From Pseudoflavonifractor intestinihominis (lineage in GTDB: Bacteria; Bacillota; Clostridia; Oscillospirales; Oscillospiraceae), in assembly GCF_040096055.1 (NCBI RefSeq), contig NZ_JBBMFK010000008.1:70520-134519 (forward strand): DNA of 64,000 nt. Reading direction: 5' to 3'. The position numbers and the translations under genes are program-made. Position 1 is the first letter of the stretch; the number at the start of each line of letters is the position of its first letter. The notes under the pieces are model-generated. The model was not told the origin of the DNA. It saw only the letters and a list, made by a program, of their open reading frames with translations, and did not search any database. This document shows positions 52,328 through 61,145 of the stretch, piece by piece.

Positions 52328-53250
52328 CTGTTCTTCTCCTTTGCACGCTTGTCGTTGATGATGTCCATGTGCTCGGCGGTGATGAGGGTCACGTTGTGCT
52401 CCCTGGCCCAGGCCACGCAGCCCTTGAGGGCGGTGGGCAGGAAGATGCGGGGCACCTTCACCAGCTTGGCGCAGGCCTCGTCGGTGAACTTGATCTTGTC
52501 GTCGATGCGGTCGGCAGCGTACTTTACCGACTCCACGGTGGTCTGGCGCACGGGCAGCAGCTCGGGGATGGGACGGCGGAACTTGGTGTACCAGAAGTTC
52601 TTGGAGTCCCGGTAGCCGTAGTCCACCGGCACACGGGGGAAGCCGCTGGCGGTGACGCCGTTGACAATGGCGTTGTACTGCTTCTCCTTCATGAGGATCT
52701 TGTCCACCTTCAGGATGAAGTGGGCGCCGAACTCGGAGGTGATGCCGTTGAAGTCGTGGTAGGGCCCGGGGTATCCGTTGAGCAGGCCGGGCTGGTCGTC
52801 CTGGGCATTGTCCAGGGTGTCCACCCAGGTGCACTCAAACACCTGGAAGCACTCGGCGATGACCTGGGGGTACTGCCCCTCCGGGTCGGCCTCCTTGCGC
52901 AGGCCGTCCTCCAGGGTGAAGATGCAGTTCTTCATCTTCTCCTCCGGCGTGTCCCCGGGGAAGCCCATCCGTACCGCCTCCTTGAACAGCTTCCGGCTGT
53001 CCGGGATGAAGTTGATGGTGCACTTCTTGTGCTTGAGGATGTTCTGGGCCGTGTTGGAGGAGTTGCGGCAGCACAGCAGCATGGCGTAGAACTCCTTGCC
53101 CGCGATGTAGTAGGGCTGGCAGAGCGAGTAGGGGCCGAAGGTGGTCTTGCCGTCGTCTGTCAGGGTGCCGATCATCACGGTCGGCATGGGGAAAAACGCG
53201 GAGGTCTGGTAAAAATTGTCCACAATGCGGAGATCCTTAAAACTGCTCAT
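52324..53250 (-). CDS. Flavin reductase-like protein with C-terminal PCP_red-like domain
   Basis: A 308-residue protein. Residues 1-200 resemble the flavin reductase-like FMN-binding split barrel (PMPTVMIGTLTDDGKTTFGPYSL, NSSNTAQNILKHKKCTINFI). The last 50 residues (from FTDEACAKLVKVPRIFLPTA) resemble the small helical PCP_red domain found at the ends of several reductases. It may reduce a flavin or an organic substrate. It is the first gene after TetR (33 bases) and overlaps the NmrA-like gene. Confidence 0.7.
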   Translation of the reverse strand: MSSFKDLRIVDNFYQTSAFFPMPTVMIGTLTDDGKTTFGPYSLCQPYYIAGKEFYAMLLCCRNSSNTAQNILKHKKCTINFIPDSRKLFKEAVRMGFPGDTPEEKMKNCIFTLEDGLRKEADPEGQYPQVIAECFQVFECTWVDTLDNAQDDQPGLLNGYPGPYHDFNGITSEFGAHFILKVDKILMKEKQYNAIVNGVTASGFPRVPVDYGYRDSKNFWYTKFRRPIPELLPVRQTTVESVKYAADRIDDKIKFTDEACAKLVKVPRIFLPTALKGCVAWAREHNVTLITAEHMDIINDKRAKEKNR

Positions 53251-53283
53251 GATTCCTCGCTCCCTTTTCTCTGATTCCTGTTC

Positions 53284-53808
53284 TTACCGCAGCCGGCCGG
53301 CCAGGATGCGGATCTCCTCCTGGCCGATGTCCGGCTGTAACGCCGCCGCCAACACGGTCTCCGCCAGCACCGGGGCCAGCGCCGTGTCCTCCATGTCCAG
53401 CCGCTCCATCATGCCCAGAATCCGCTGGGCGATCTGCTCCCGCAGCATATGGTGCCGGCTGTTGATGGCCCCGGAGGAGCCGCTGGTCTGAGAGAACTGG
53501 TCCCAGACCGCCGCGTACAGGGACCCGAAGTCCTTGATGGCCTGCTGGATGCCCACAAGGCCGTCTGCCGCCGTGGCCGCCCCGGCACAGGCCTGGTCCA
53601 TCCGGGAGAGCACCTCCACCCAGTCCTCCATCATCACAGAGGCCACCAGGGTGTCCTTGTCCTTGAAGTAGTTGTAGATGGTCCCCACCGCGATGGAGCA
53701 CTCCTGGGCCACGCTGCGCAGCGTCAGGCCGCTGTACCCCTCGGCAAACAGCTTCCGCCGGGCCGTGATGAGGATCCGGGTCCGGGCTTCGTCGATGATC
53801 TTTGGCAT
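53284..53808 (-). CDS. TetR family transcription regulator
   Basis: A 174-residue regulator with an N-terminal TetR helix-turn-helix (GLTLRSVAQECSIAVGTIYNYFKDKDTL, read in two parts) and a variable ligand-binding region. The start has AGGAGG 7 bases upstream. It heads the unit running down to 49768 and has a palindrome between its promoter and its start. It most likely represses this unit until a hydrophobic ligand binds. Confidence 0.88.
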   Translation of the reverse strand: MPKIIDEARTRILITARRKLFAEGYSGLTLRSVAQECSIAVGTIYNYFKDKDTLVASVMMEDWVEVLSRMDQACAGAATAADGLVGIQQAIKDFGSLYAAVWDQFSQTSGSSGAINSRHHMLREQIAQRILGMMERLDMEDTALAPVLAETVLAAALQPDIGQEEIRILAGRLR

Positions 53809-53827
53809 AGGCGCCTCCTGTTTTTTA

Positions 53828-53875
53828 TGAACACGTTCACAATCAAAGTATACTGTATTGTTATTCTTTTATCAA
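53828..53875 (-). promoter_or_regulatory. TetR promoter and palindromic operator
   Basis: On the minus strand TTGATA (53870-53875) and TATACT (53847-53852) are 17 bases apart. The palindrome TGAACACGTTCA (53828-53839) lies just downstream of the predicted transcription start, ideal for repression by the encoded TetR protein. Confidence 0.65.
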
Positions 53876-54063
53876 TCTCAAATCATACCAAATTTCGCCA
53901 TATTATTTATACGTTTTTTACAATTATTAGCTTGCTATTTTTGTGCGTTTTGACAGTCAAAAGTGGAAAAATCTCTCTTTCCGGCCCAGTAACCCCTATC
54001 TTTTTGGCCTGTAGACAGATTTTATCCGGATGAAGCGCCGCCGGTCACCCTCTTTTCGGCAAA

Positions 54064-54100
54064 AGGAGCGCAGAGGGCGGCTGCCGCCCTCTGCGCTCCT
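54064..54100 (-). terminator. Intrinsic terminator after the membrane protein gene
   Basis: A 17-base perfect stem (54064-54080 with 54084-54100) and 3-base loop, with T residues following on the minus strand. Confidence 0.85.
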
Positions 54101-54118
54101 CTGTGTTCTATTCCGCGG

Positions 54119-54802
54119 TCACACCACCGCTTTTTTCCGGTCGGTCCCCAGGCAGTACAGCCAGAAGAAGAGCATCATCAGCACCTCGCCGATCATGCTG
54201 AAAAACACCAGCAGGTCCATGTTGCCCGTGGCGGGACCCAGGGCCGCAAAGACAAACATCAGCAGCCCGGACAGGAACAGGGCGCCGTTTTTCTGCTTCA
54301 CCCACACGATGACGCCGCACACGATGAGGGGCAGCACGGTGCCGAAGGAGAGCAGGCTGCTGATGGTATCCGCCCAGGCCGGGGTGGCGTCGGACGCGGC
54401 GCACCGCACGATGCCGGCCACCTCCCGTACCTCCAGCACCGACGCGGCGGCCTGGGCCACCCCGGCGGCCATGACCAGGGCGGTGAAGACCCACACGGCG
54501 GCCAGCGCCTTCCCTCTGGCCCGCAGGCCGTAGGCGCAGATGGGGAACAGCAGGGGGATAAGGGCGCCGTGGCTGATGAAGCGCATCCGGCTCAGGGATG
54601 CCAGCAGGGGGAAGCCCGGGATGCCCCCCAGAGCCAGGATCAGCGCGTCGTAGAACAGTCCCACGCCGATGAGGCCCATGCACAGGGCGATGGGCTCCCG
54701 CTTGTTTCGGAAGCAGTTGAGCAGCAGCACCACAAACACCAGGTGCAGGGCCGTGATGACCCACATGAGGACGGGGCCGTGATTCAGGAACAGATCGCGC
54801 AT
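54119..54802 (-). CDS. Integral membrane protein of unknown function
   Basis: A 227-residue protein with six or seven membrane segments. No family recognised. It has a strong GGAGGAG site and its own terminator, so it is a single-gene unit. The cluster of membrane and reductase genes beyond the TetR gene suggests a related role. Confidence 0.7.
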   Translation of the reverse strand: MRDLFLNHGPVLMWVITALHLVFVVLLLNCFRNKREPIALCMGLIGVGLFYDALILALGGIPGFPLLASLSRMRFISHGALIPLLFPICAYGLRARGKALAAVWVFTALVMAAGVAQAAASVLEVREVAGIVRCAASDATPAWADTISSLLSFGTVLPLIVCGVIVWVKQKNGALFLSGLLMFVFAALGPATGNMDLLVFFSMIGEVLMMLFFWLYCLGTDRKKAVV

Positions 54803-54894
54803 AATGTCTCCTCCTCCATGTTTTATCTCTGTTTCCAGTATGTAGTCCTATTTTTCGCCCGTCAATCTTTTTGTTAAAACTTCCACAAAGCACG

Positions 54895-54936
54895 ATTCCC
54901 CGGACCGGCGCCCAATGGGCCGCCGGTCCGGGGAAT
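54895..54936 (-). terminator. Hairpin after the amino acid permease gene
   Basis: A 16-base perfect stem (54895-54910 with 54921-54936); the 10-base loop can pair further. It lies 20 bases beyond the permease stop. Confidence 0.75.
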
Positions 54937-54956
54937 GGATATGGGGTGCGGGGCGC

Positions 54957-56287
54957 TCAGGTCCCGCTGCCCACGATATTGCTCATGGACTTTACCTTCT
55001 TCTGCCGGAGGAAGGCGTACACCAGCACGATCACCAAGTAGCCGATCATCATCTGCCAGGCGTTCTGGATGTCGCCGAAGTTGAGAACGGCGGCCATGGC
55101 GTAGCTGCCCAGGGCCACGGTGGTCAGGATGGCCAGGGGCACCCGCTTCATCTTGAAGGTGGAGTTGGCCATGGCCTGGGGGTTCTTCTTGTAGATCAGG
55201 TAGCCGGCGAAGATGGGGAACATGACGTAGATCAGGGACAGACCGTTGCCCAGGCGGGAGATGGTCTCAATGTCCAGCCCGGTGAGGATGGGGATGGCGC
55301 CCACGATGTAGAACACGGTCAGCAGCACCCAGGGCGTGCCGAACTTGCTGATGGAGGCCGCCTTTTGGGGCAGCCAGCCCTCCTCGGCGGCGATGAGCAG
55401 GCCCTTGGTGCACCAGGTGAAGGTGGCGTTCAGGGTGGAGGCCACGGCGAACATGCCGCCGCCGATGATGAAGAAGTAGTACAGGGGCTTGGGGAAGATG
55501 GCTCGGCCACCAGCACCAGGCTCTGACCCGCCACCTGGTCAATGGGCAGCACGCCCACCGCCACCACGCCGATGAAGGCGTAAATGATGGCCACAAGGCC
55601 GGTGCTGGAGATCATGGCCCGGGGCAGGTCCCGGCCCGGGTTCTTCATCTCGCCGCCCAGCTCGCTGAGGAACTCCGCGCCGCCGGTGGCAAAGGTCAGC
55701 AGGCTGGCGCCGGTCAGGAAGCCCACAATGCCGTTGGGCATGATGGCGTCAGGCTGGGTGAACACGTCCCAGTTCACCTTGGGCAGGCCGAAGGCCACAA
55801 AGAGCGCCATAGCCACCACCAGAACCACCACCAGCACGTTCTGCAGCTTGGCGGCCATGTCCACGCCCACAATATTCATCACAAAGCAGAGGGTCAGGAT
55901 GGCGAAGGCCACCACCGTCTCATTGAGTCCAGGGATGATGCTGCAGGCGTACTCGGCAAAGGTGATGGCAAACATGGCCAGCACCAGCTGTCCGGCCACC
56001 AGCAGGGCCAGGTAGAAGAAGCCCGCTTTTTTTCCGATATAGTCCCGCACATAGGTGTACATGCCGCCGGTGGCCGGCACCGCGCTGCCCAGGACAGCCA
56101 GCACCAGGTTGGGGCAGATGACCAGCACCGCCGCCAGCAGGAAGGCAAAGGGCGTGCCCGCCCCGGTGATGGAGATGCAGATTCCGGTCAGAACCATAAT
56201 GCCTGAGCCAATGATCTGGCCCACGCCGATGCCCATCAGATCCCAGAAGCCCAGGACCTTTTTCAGGCCGTTTTTTTGCTCGTCCAT
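54957..56287 (-). pseudogene. APC family amino acid permease, single frameshift
   Basis: Two overlapping frames encode one amino acid/polyamine permease. The first (from ATG 56287, GAGGAGG site) gives 12-segment-type APC sequence: GIGVGQIIGSGIMVLTG, then GSAVPATGGMYTYVRDYIG, up to QSLVLVAE. The next frame resumes at once with IFPKPLYYFFIIGGGMFAVAS and continues to the stop at 54957. A single missing base near 55501, in what was probably GAGGCC, accounts for the break. With it restored the protein would be 443 residues, normal for the family. It follows the MalY-type gene by 48 bases. Either the gene is recently inactivated or the base is a sequence error. Confidence 0.85.
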
Positions 56288-56335
56288 ATGTAAGTCCTCC
56301 TCAAAACCTCTTCCGTCATGCCGTTACATCGGGGG

Positions 56336-57508
56336 TCAAAGGTCCGCAAGGGCCTTTTGGATGCAGGCCAGTCCCGCGGTCAGCTGGGCGCGGGGGCAGG
56401 CCACGTTCATGCGCACAAAGCCGTCGTACTGCTCGCCGTAGTGGTTGCCGCCGTTGAGGCCGGCCCCCGCCTGGGCGATGCGGCGGATCAGCTCGTCGCT
56501 GGAGAGGCCGTAGTCGGTCATGTCCAGCCAGAGCAGATAGGTGCCCTCAGGCCGGGCCACCCGGACCCGGGGCAGGTGCTCCGCCATAAAGTCGCAGACG
56601 ATCTGGGCATTCCCCGTCAGGTAGGCCCGCTGGCTGTCCACCCACTGGTCGCCGCCGGCGTAGGCCGCCTTCACCGCCTCCAGCCCCAGGGTGTTGGGGC
56701 AGAAGAGGTAGCGGGAATAGAGCCACTTCTGGTAGGCCTCCCGGGTCTTTTCCCCGGGGATGATCAGGTTGGAGGTCTCCAGGCCGGCGATGTTGAAGGT
56801 CTTGCTGCAGCTGGTGCAGACGATCAGCCGCTCATACAGCGCCTGGAACTGGCCCATGGTGGTGTGGTGGTAGCCGTCCATGATCAGGTCCCAGTGGATC
56901 TCGTCGCTGACCACGTACACGCCGTACCGGCCGCAGATGTCCGCCACCCGCTTCAGCTCCTCCTCCGTCCACACCCGGCACACCGGGTTGTGGGGGCTGC
57001 ACAGCAGCAGCATGGCGGCCCCGTCCTTACAGGCGGCCTCCAGGCCGTCGTAGTCCATGCGGTAGCCGTTCTCGTCGTGGATCAGGTCGTTTTTCACCAT
57101 TGTCCGGCCGGACGCCTGGATGATAGAGTAGAACGGATCGTAGACCGGCGGCTGCACGATCACCTTGGCGTCCGGCGGCAGCAGCGCCTCAATGGCGTTG
57201 CACATGGCCGGAACGATGCCGCCCGTGGGCACGATCCAGCTGTGCTCGATGTTCCAGCCGTGGCGCCGGCGGCACCAGCCCGCCACAGCCTCAAAGTAGT
57301 CCTCGTCCAGGTCGGTATAGCCGATGACGCCGTTGTCGATCCGCTTCTTCAGCGCCTCCAGGATAGGGGGATAAGTGGGATAGTCCGCGTCGGCAATGGA
57401 GAAGGGCAGCAGGTTGTCCATCCCGTAGTCCGCTTTCTGGAAATCCCATTTGATACAACTGGTCCCTTTTCTCTCTGCGCCGCGGTTAAATGCTTCCAGA
57501 TCGCTCAT
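56336..57508 (-). CDS. MalY/PatB-type PLP-dependent aminotransferase or cystathionine beta-lyase
   Basis: A 390-residue fold-type I PLP enzyme. MalY/PatB features are the N-terminal KWDFQKADYGMDNLLPFSIAD, the TGGIVPAM region near 95, CSPHNPVCRVWTEEEL near 170 and the Schiff-base Lys in TSCSKTFNIAGLE near 238. Such enzymes cleave cystathionine or cysteine conjugates, or transaminate. The amino acid permease gene follows 48 bases later, suggesting uptake and breakdown of a sulfur amino acid, but the permease is frameshifted. The upstream region carries a promoter with two palindromes. Confidence 0.88.
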   Translation of the reverse strand: MSDLEAFNRGAERKGTSCIKWDFQKADYGMDNLLPFSIADADYPTYPPILEALKKRIDNGVIGYTDLDEDYFEAVAGWCRRRHGWNIEHSWIVPTGGIVPAMCNAIEALLPPDAKVIVQPPVYDPFYSIIQASGRTMVKNDLIHDENGYRMDYDGLEAACKDGAAMLLLCSPHNPVCRVWTEEELKRVADICGRYGVYVVSDEIHWDLIMDGYHHTTMGQFQALYERLIVCTSCSKTFNIAGLETSNLIIPGEKTREAYQKWLYSRYLFCPNTLGLEAVKAAYAGGDQWVDSQRAYLTGNAQIVCDFMAEHLPRVRVARPEGTYLLWLDMTDYGLSSDELIRRIAQAGAGLNGGNHYGEQYDGFVRMNVACPRAQLTAGLACIQKALADL

Positions 57509-57546
57509 CCGTCAGCTCAGCCCCTTCTTGTTATGTTTATTTCCTT

Positions 57547-57601
57547 GTTAAGCGCTTAACTTGTCATATGTAATAATAAGACATGTATTATCATAATACA
57601 A
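57547..57601 (-). promoter_or_regulatory. MalY-operon promoter with two palindromes
   Basis: On the minus strand TTGTAT (57596-57601) and TATTAT (57573-57578) are 17 bases apart. The palindrome TGTATTATCATAATACA (57584-57600, 8-base arms around one base) covers the -35 and spacer. A second, GTTAAGCGCTTAAC (57547-57560), lies downstream of the start point. The nearby GntR regulator is a plausible binder of the first. Confidence 0.6.
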
Positions 57602-57713
57602 GTCCTATTTTCTATTTTTCGTTTTTTCATCGTCGTATACAAAATACTGTCGCATTTTTCTGCGTAATGACGAACCTGAATTTGTTTTTCTCGCAACTTA
57701 TTATAAAAAATTA

Positions 57714-57743
57714 CCGCCGCAGATCATCTCTGGTCTGCGGCGG
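57714..57743 (-). terminator. Intrinsic terminator after the GntR gene
   Basis: A 10-base perfect stem (57714-57723 with 57734-57743), 10-base loop, followed by TTTTTT on the minus strand. Confidence 0.85.
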
Positions 57744-57747
57744 CGTC

Positions 57748-58446
57748 CTATTTCTCTCCTTTGCTGAAGAAGGTGTTGAAATACTGCTGGTAGGTGTCCA
57801 GCAGGAAGGCGGTGTGCTCCTTCATGTAGAAGTAGGCGAACTCCCCGTTCTTGGTGCGGATGGCCTCAAACACCCGCTCGTGCTGGTGCTGGAGCTGGGC
57901 CACGGTCCGCTTCTGGCGCTCGGGCACCACCAGCTCCATCAGGGGCGGCGGCGACTCCTTGGAGATCAGCTCCCGGAAGGTGGACAGGAGCAGCGGGTTC
58001 TTGGCCGCCTCCATGATGCTCAGGTGGAAGGTCTCCAGCGGGTCCTCCGCCTTGCTCTCCCGCAGGGCCCGGCCTATTTTGGAGATGTCCTCCTCTGTGG
58101 CCGTCTCCGCCACGTGGCGGGCCACCTCCGGCTCCAGCCACAGCCGCACCTGGTTGACCGACAGGAAGGCCTCCCGGTAGGACGCGTCGTACTGGTGGCT
58201 CTTCTGGAAGCCGAAGGCGTCGATGAGCACAAAGCTGCCCTTTCCCCGGCGGGTCTCGATGACCCCCGCCTCGCTCAGGGTGCGCAGCGCCTCCCGCACC
58301 GTGATGCGGCTCACCCCCGTCATCTCGATGAGCTCCTTCTCGCTGGGCAGCATGTCGCCCTTCTTGTACACCCCCTGGTCGATCATGGACTTGATCTGCT
58401 CGACCACCTGCTCGTAGAGCTTTCGCCCCGTGACAACCTGAAACAT
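57748..58446 (-). CDS. GntR family regulator (FadR/FCD type)
   Basis: A 232-residue regulator with an N-terminal GntR winged helix (LPSEKELIEMTGVSRITVREAL near 35-55, VIETRRGKGSFV) and a C-terminal all-helical FCD ligand domain. It lies after the sugar isomerase gene on the same strand and before the MalY-type promoter. Local controls could include both. A weak TGGTA...TACCA inverted repeat lies upstream of its start. Confidence 0.88.
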   Translation of the reverse strand: MFQVVTGRKLYEQVVEQIKSMIDQGVYKKGDMLPSEKELIEMTGVSRITVREALRTLSEAGVIETRRGKGSFVLIDAFGFQKSHQYDASYREAFLSVNQVRLWLEPEVARHVAETATEEDISKIGRALRESKAEDPLETFHLSIMEAAKNPLLLSTFRELISKESPPPLMELVVPERQKRTVAQLQHQHERVFEAIRTKNGEFAYFYMKEHTAFLLDTYQQYFNTFFSKGEK

Positions 58447-58503
58447 ACGATCCTCTTTTCTCCCCCGTCCCCGCCGGGCACTGCGGGCGTACTGGCTGTG
58501 TCG

Positions 58504-58529
58504 TGGTATGATTATCTATTACTGTACCA
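58504..58529 (-). promoter_or_regulatory. Weak inverted repeat upstream of the GntR gene
   Basis: TGGTA (58504-58508) and TACCA (58525-58529) face each other across 16 bases in an AT-rich segment. It may be an autoregulatory site; the arms are short. Confidence 0.25.
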
Positions 58530-58552
58530 TCACCGGAGAAAAAAGTAAAGAA

Positions 58553-58586
58553 GCCCCTCCCTCCGCGGCAGGGCGGAGGGAGGGGC
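58553..58586 (-). terminator. Intrinsic terminator after the isomerase gene
   Basis: A 14-base perfect stem (58553-58566 with 58573-58586), 6-base loop, then a T-rich run on the minus strand. Confidence 0.88.
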
Positions 58587-58594
58587 AGGGGGAA

Positions 58595-60070
58595 TCAGGC
58601 AAAGGGGTTTTCCGTGGGGTAGGGCAGAGCCGCGGGCCGGTTGTAGGCGATATCGCCGATGCCCAGCAGACGGAAGGTCGCAAAGAGGGCCTTGCCGTGG
58701 TGTCCGAAGGCCACCGCGCCGTGGTGGGGGTAGCGCTTCTCCAGCAGCACGTGGCGGTAGAAGCGGCCCATCTCATGGATGGCGAACACGCCGATGCCGC
58801 CGAAGGACCCGGTGGCCACCGGCAGGATCTCGCCCTGGGCGATGTAGGAACGCAGGACGCCCTCGCTGTCGCACTGGAGGCGGTAGAAGGTGATGTCGCC
58901 GGGGGCGATGTCCCCCTCCAGGGTGCCCCGGGTGAAGTCGGGCTCGCCGCCGTTCTCCAGCAGCCGGTTCTGGATGAGCTGGTACTTCACCGCCCGGTCG
59001 GCGCACATCTTGCAGGAGGGGGTGTTGCCGCAGTGGAAGCCCATGAAGGTGTCGGTGAGCTTGTAGTCGAACTTGCCGGAGATCTCAGCGTCGTACAGGC
59101 TCTTGGGCACCGAGTTGTTGATATCCAGCAGGGTCACCGCATCCTGGGAGATGCAGGCGCCGATGTACTCACTGAGGGCGCCGTAGATGTCCACCTCGCA
59201 GGCCACGGGGATGCCCCGGCCGGCCAGGCGGGAGTTGACGTAGCAGGGCTCAAAGCCGAACTGGCTGGGGAAGGCGGGCCAGCACTTGTCCGCGAAGGCC
59301 ACGTACTTCCGGGCGCCCTTGTGTTCCTCCGCCCAGTCCAGCAGGGTGAGCTCAAACTGGGCCATGCGGGCGAGCAGGTCGGGGTAGTAGCGCCCCTCCC
59401 CCATCTCGGCGGCCATGTCGGCGCACACATCGGGGATGCGGGGGTCGTCCTTGTGGGCCTGGAAGCTGACCAGCAGGTCCAGCTCGGAGTTCTCCTCCAC
59501 CTCCACGCCCAGCTCGTAGAGCCCCTTGATGGGGGCGTTGCAGGCGAAGAAGTCCTGGGGGCGGGGGCCGAAGGTGATGATCTTCAGATTTTTCACCCCG
59601 ATGACCGCCTGGGCCACGGGGACAAAGTCGGCGATCATCTCGGCGATGTCCTCCGCCGTGCCCACCGGGTAGGAAGGAATGTACCCCTTCAGGTGGCGCA
59701 TGCCCAGGTTGTAGGAGCAGTTGAGCATGCCGCAGTAGGCATCGCCCCGGCCGTTGATCAGGTCGCCGTCCCCCTCGGCGGCGCCCACGTACATGCAGGG
59801 GCCGTCAAAGTACTTGGCGATCAGGGTCTCGGGGGTCTCGGGGCCGAAGTTGCCCAGGAAGACCACCAGCGCGTTGCAGCCCGCCGCCTTCACGTCCTCC
59901 ACAGCCTTGAGCATGTCGCCCTCATTCTCCACCGTGACGGGGCACTCGTAGAGCGGACCGCTGTAGGCCGCCGCGATGGCGCTCCGCCGCCGCTCCGACA
60001 GGGTGATGGGGAAACAGTCCCGGCTCACCGCCACAAGACCCAGCTTGACCTCAGGAATATTTTCCAGCAT
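58595..60070 (-). CDS. L-fucose/L-arabinose isomerase family protein
   Basis: A 491-residue protein of the fucose/arabinose isomerase fold. Recognisable parts are NALVVFLGNFGPETPETLIA near 65-85, the segment VACEVDIYGALSEYIGA near 305 with the expected metal-ligand Glu, and a C-terminal FucI-like domain ending FGHHGKALFATFRLLGIG with the expected His residues. It probably isomerises an aldose to a ketose, though many family members have unknown substrates. It is transcribed after the DUF4867 gene (17 bases) and before a GntR regulator. Confidence 0.8.
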   Translation of the reverse strand: MLENIPEVKLGLVAVSRDCFPITLSERRRSAIAAAYSGPLYECPVTVENEGDMLKAVEDVKAAGCNALVVFLGNFGPETPETLIAKYFDGPCMYVGAAEGDGDLINGRGDAYCGMLNCSYNLGMRHLKGYIPSYPVGTAEDIAEMIADFVPVAQAVIGVKNLKIITFGPRPQDFFACNAPIKGLYELGVEVEENSELDLLVSFQAHKDDPRIPDVCADMAAEMGEGRYYPDLLARMAQFELTLLDWAEEHKGARKYVAFADKCWPAFPSQFGFEPCYVNSRLAGRGIPVACEVDIYGALSEYIGACISQDAVTLLDINNSVPKSLYDAEISGKFDYKLTDTFMGFHCGNTPSCKMCADRAVKYQLIQNRLLENGGEPDFTRGTLEGDIAPGDITFYRLQCDSEGVLRSYIAQGEILPVATGSFGGIGVFAIHEMGRFYRHVLLEKRYPHHGAVAFGHHGKALFATFRLLGIGDIAYNRPAALPYPTENPFA

Positions 60071-60087
60071 GTTCTTCTCCTCCTCTG

Positions 60088-60720
60088 TTATGCTCTTGTC
60101 TCCGCAATGTCCGTGTTCCAGCCTCTCAGCCCCACCTGGGCCCCCGTCTTGGCCTCGGCGCTGTCCGGGTGGGCCAGGAGCCACTTGTTCCGGGCCCACA
60201 GCCGCCTGCTCTCCCCCGGCAGGTCGGTCAGCTCAGGCTTTTCCGTATTGGTCCCTCTGGGCAGCACCACCGCTACCCGGAAGCCCTCTGTCGCGTCCAC
60301 GTGGCAGGGGGCGTAGTGCAGACTGGTGGCGTAGATCTCCACCAGGGTGCCGGCGGGCACGTAGAAGGCCGCGACCTTATCCGTGTCCAGCACGCCGTCC
60401 TCCACCTCCCACTGGTGGGCCAGCAGGAGCACAAAGGGCACGGTGCCCAGGTTGAACTCGCTGCTCCGGTGGTACTCCAGACAGTTGAGTTTGGTGTTAT
60501 GGCCCCAGCACATGCCCACCTGGATGGGCATGCCGCCGAAGGCCCGGTCCTCCAGCGCCCGGAAGCAGTCCGCCCCCTCCAGCTCCGGCATGGAGGGCCG
60601 GTAGTCCGTGCCCTGCTCCGGCATGGGGATGGACTCCATGGCCCTCAGCAGCCCCTCCAGGGCGTAGCCCGGATGGACCTGGCCATAGGAAGCAAATTCT
60701 CTGTTAAAAGTTCTACCGAT
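60088..60720 (-). pseudogene. DUF4867 family protein, 5' end replaced by mobile element
   Basis: The product resembles DUF4867 proteins, small cupin-like proteins found beside sugar isomerases and aldolases. The core RAFGGMPIQVGMCWGHNTKLNCLEYHRSS, given here in parts, RAFGGMPIQVGM and NTKLNCLEYHRSS, and the VPAGTLVEIYATSLHYAPC region are clear. Coding homology continues upstream of the first ATG (60639) through REFASYGQVHPGY to about KIGRTF at 60720, but there is no start codon before an in-frame stop at 60736. The position of the expected initiator is CAG. The native start and promoter therefore appear to have been lost where the mobile element begins. A shortened protein from 60639 is possible. 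Confidence 0.7.
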
Positions 60721-60747
60721 TTTCTGATTATCTTTTCAAATCTCCGC

Positions 60748-60789
60748 AAATGCTGGAAAGGCTTGTTATATCAAGCATTTCCGGCATTT
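60748..60789. repeat. Imperfect 18-base inverted repeat at the element boundary
   Basis: Arms 60748-60765 and 60772-60789 match at 16 of 18 positions with a 6-base spacer. It sits between the truncated DUF4867 gene and the AraC fragment, so it may mark the end of the inserted DNA or an old terminator. Confidence 0.5.
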
Positions 60790-60845
60790 TGCGTTTCGGA
60801 AGATACCCCGCATATCATGGCATTTCGGAGCCTCACTTGGCGTTG

Positions 60846-61007
60846 AAAAGTAGTAAAACCGTGAAACTGCTGCGGGATACGGATACGACCATCGCTGATA
60901 TTGCCGCACGAGTAGGATATGAAACCCAAGGGAAATTCTCCAAGGCGTTCAAGGATGTAACGCAAATGTTGCCTTCGGAATATCGCAAAATTCAGTATGG
61001 CAAATGA
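60846..61007 (+). pseudogene. AraC family regulator, C-terminal fragment
   Basis: About 54 codons encode the second half of an AraC DNA-binding domain: KLLRDTDTTIADIAARVGYE and FSKAFKDVTQMLPSEYRK. The first helix-turn-helix and all of the sensor domain are missing. It is followed by a terminator and the mobilization region, and was probably truncated by the same rearrangement. Confidence 0.75.
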
Positions 61008-61030
61008 GCTGCTATAATAGTCTTATTTAA

Positions 61031-61061
61031 GAGCAACTGGGCATAAAACAGTTGCTCTTTT
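61031..61061 (+). terminator. Intrinsic terminator after the AraC fragment
   Basis: A 9-base perfect stem (61031-61039 with 61049-61057), 9-base loop, followed by TTTTG. Confidence 0.75.
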
Positions 61062-61145
61062 GTTATCTAACTGGCCAAATTTAGTTTGTATAATTGTAGT
61101 ATTGATAGAGGAGAAAATGAGGGAAGGGTTGTTGTAGCAAGCACA

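Larger units (their letters stand above)
53809..54118. other. Intergenic region upstream of the TetR gene
   Basis: This 310-base gap holds the TetR promoter and palindrome at its left and a terminator at its right (54064-54100). The middle is AT-rich with no gene. Confidence 0.6.
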
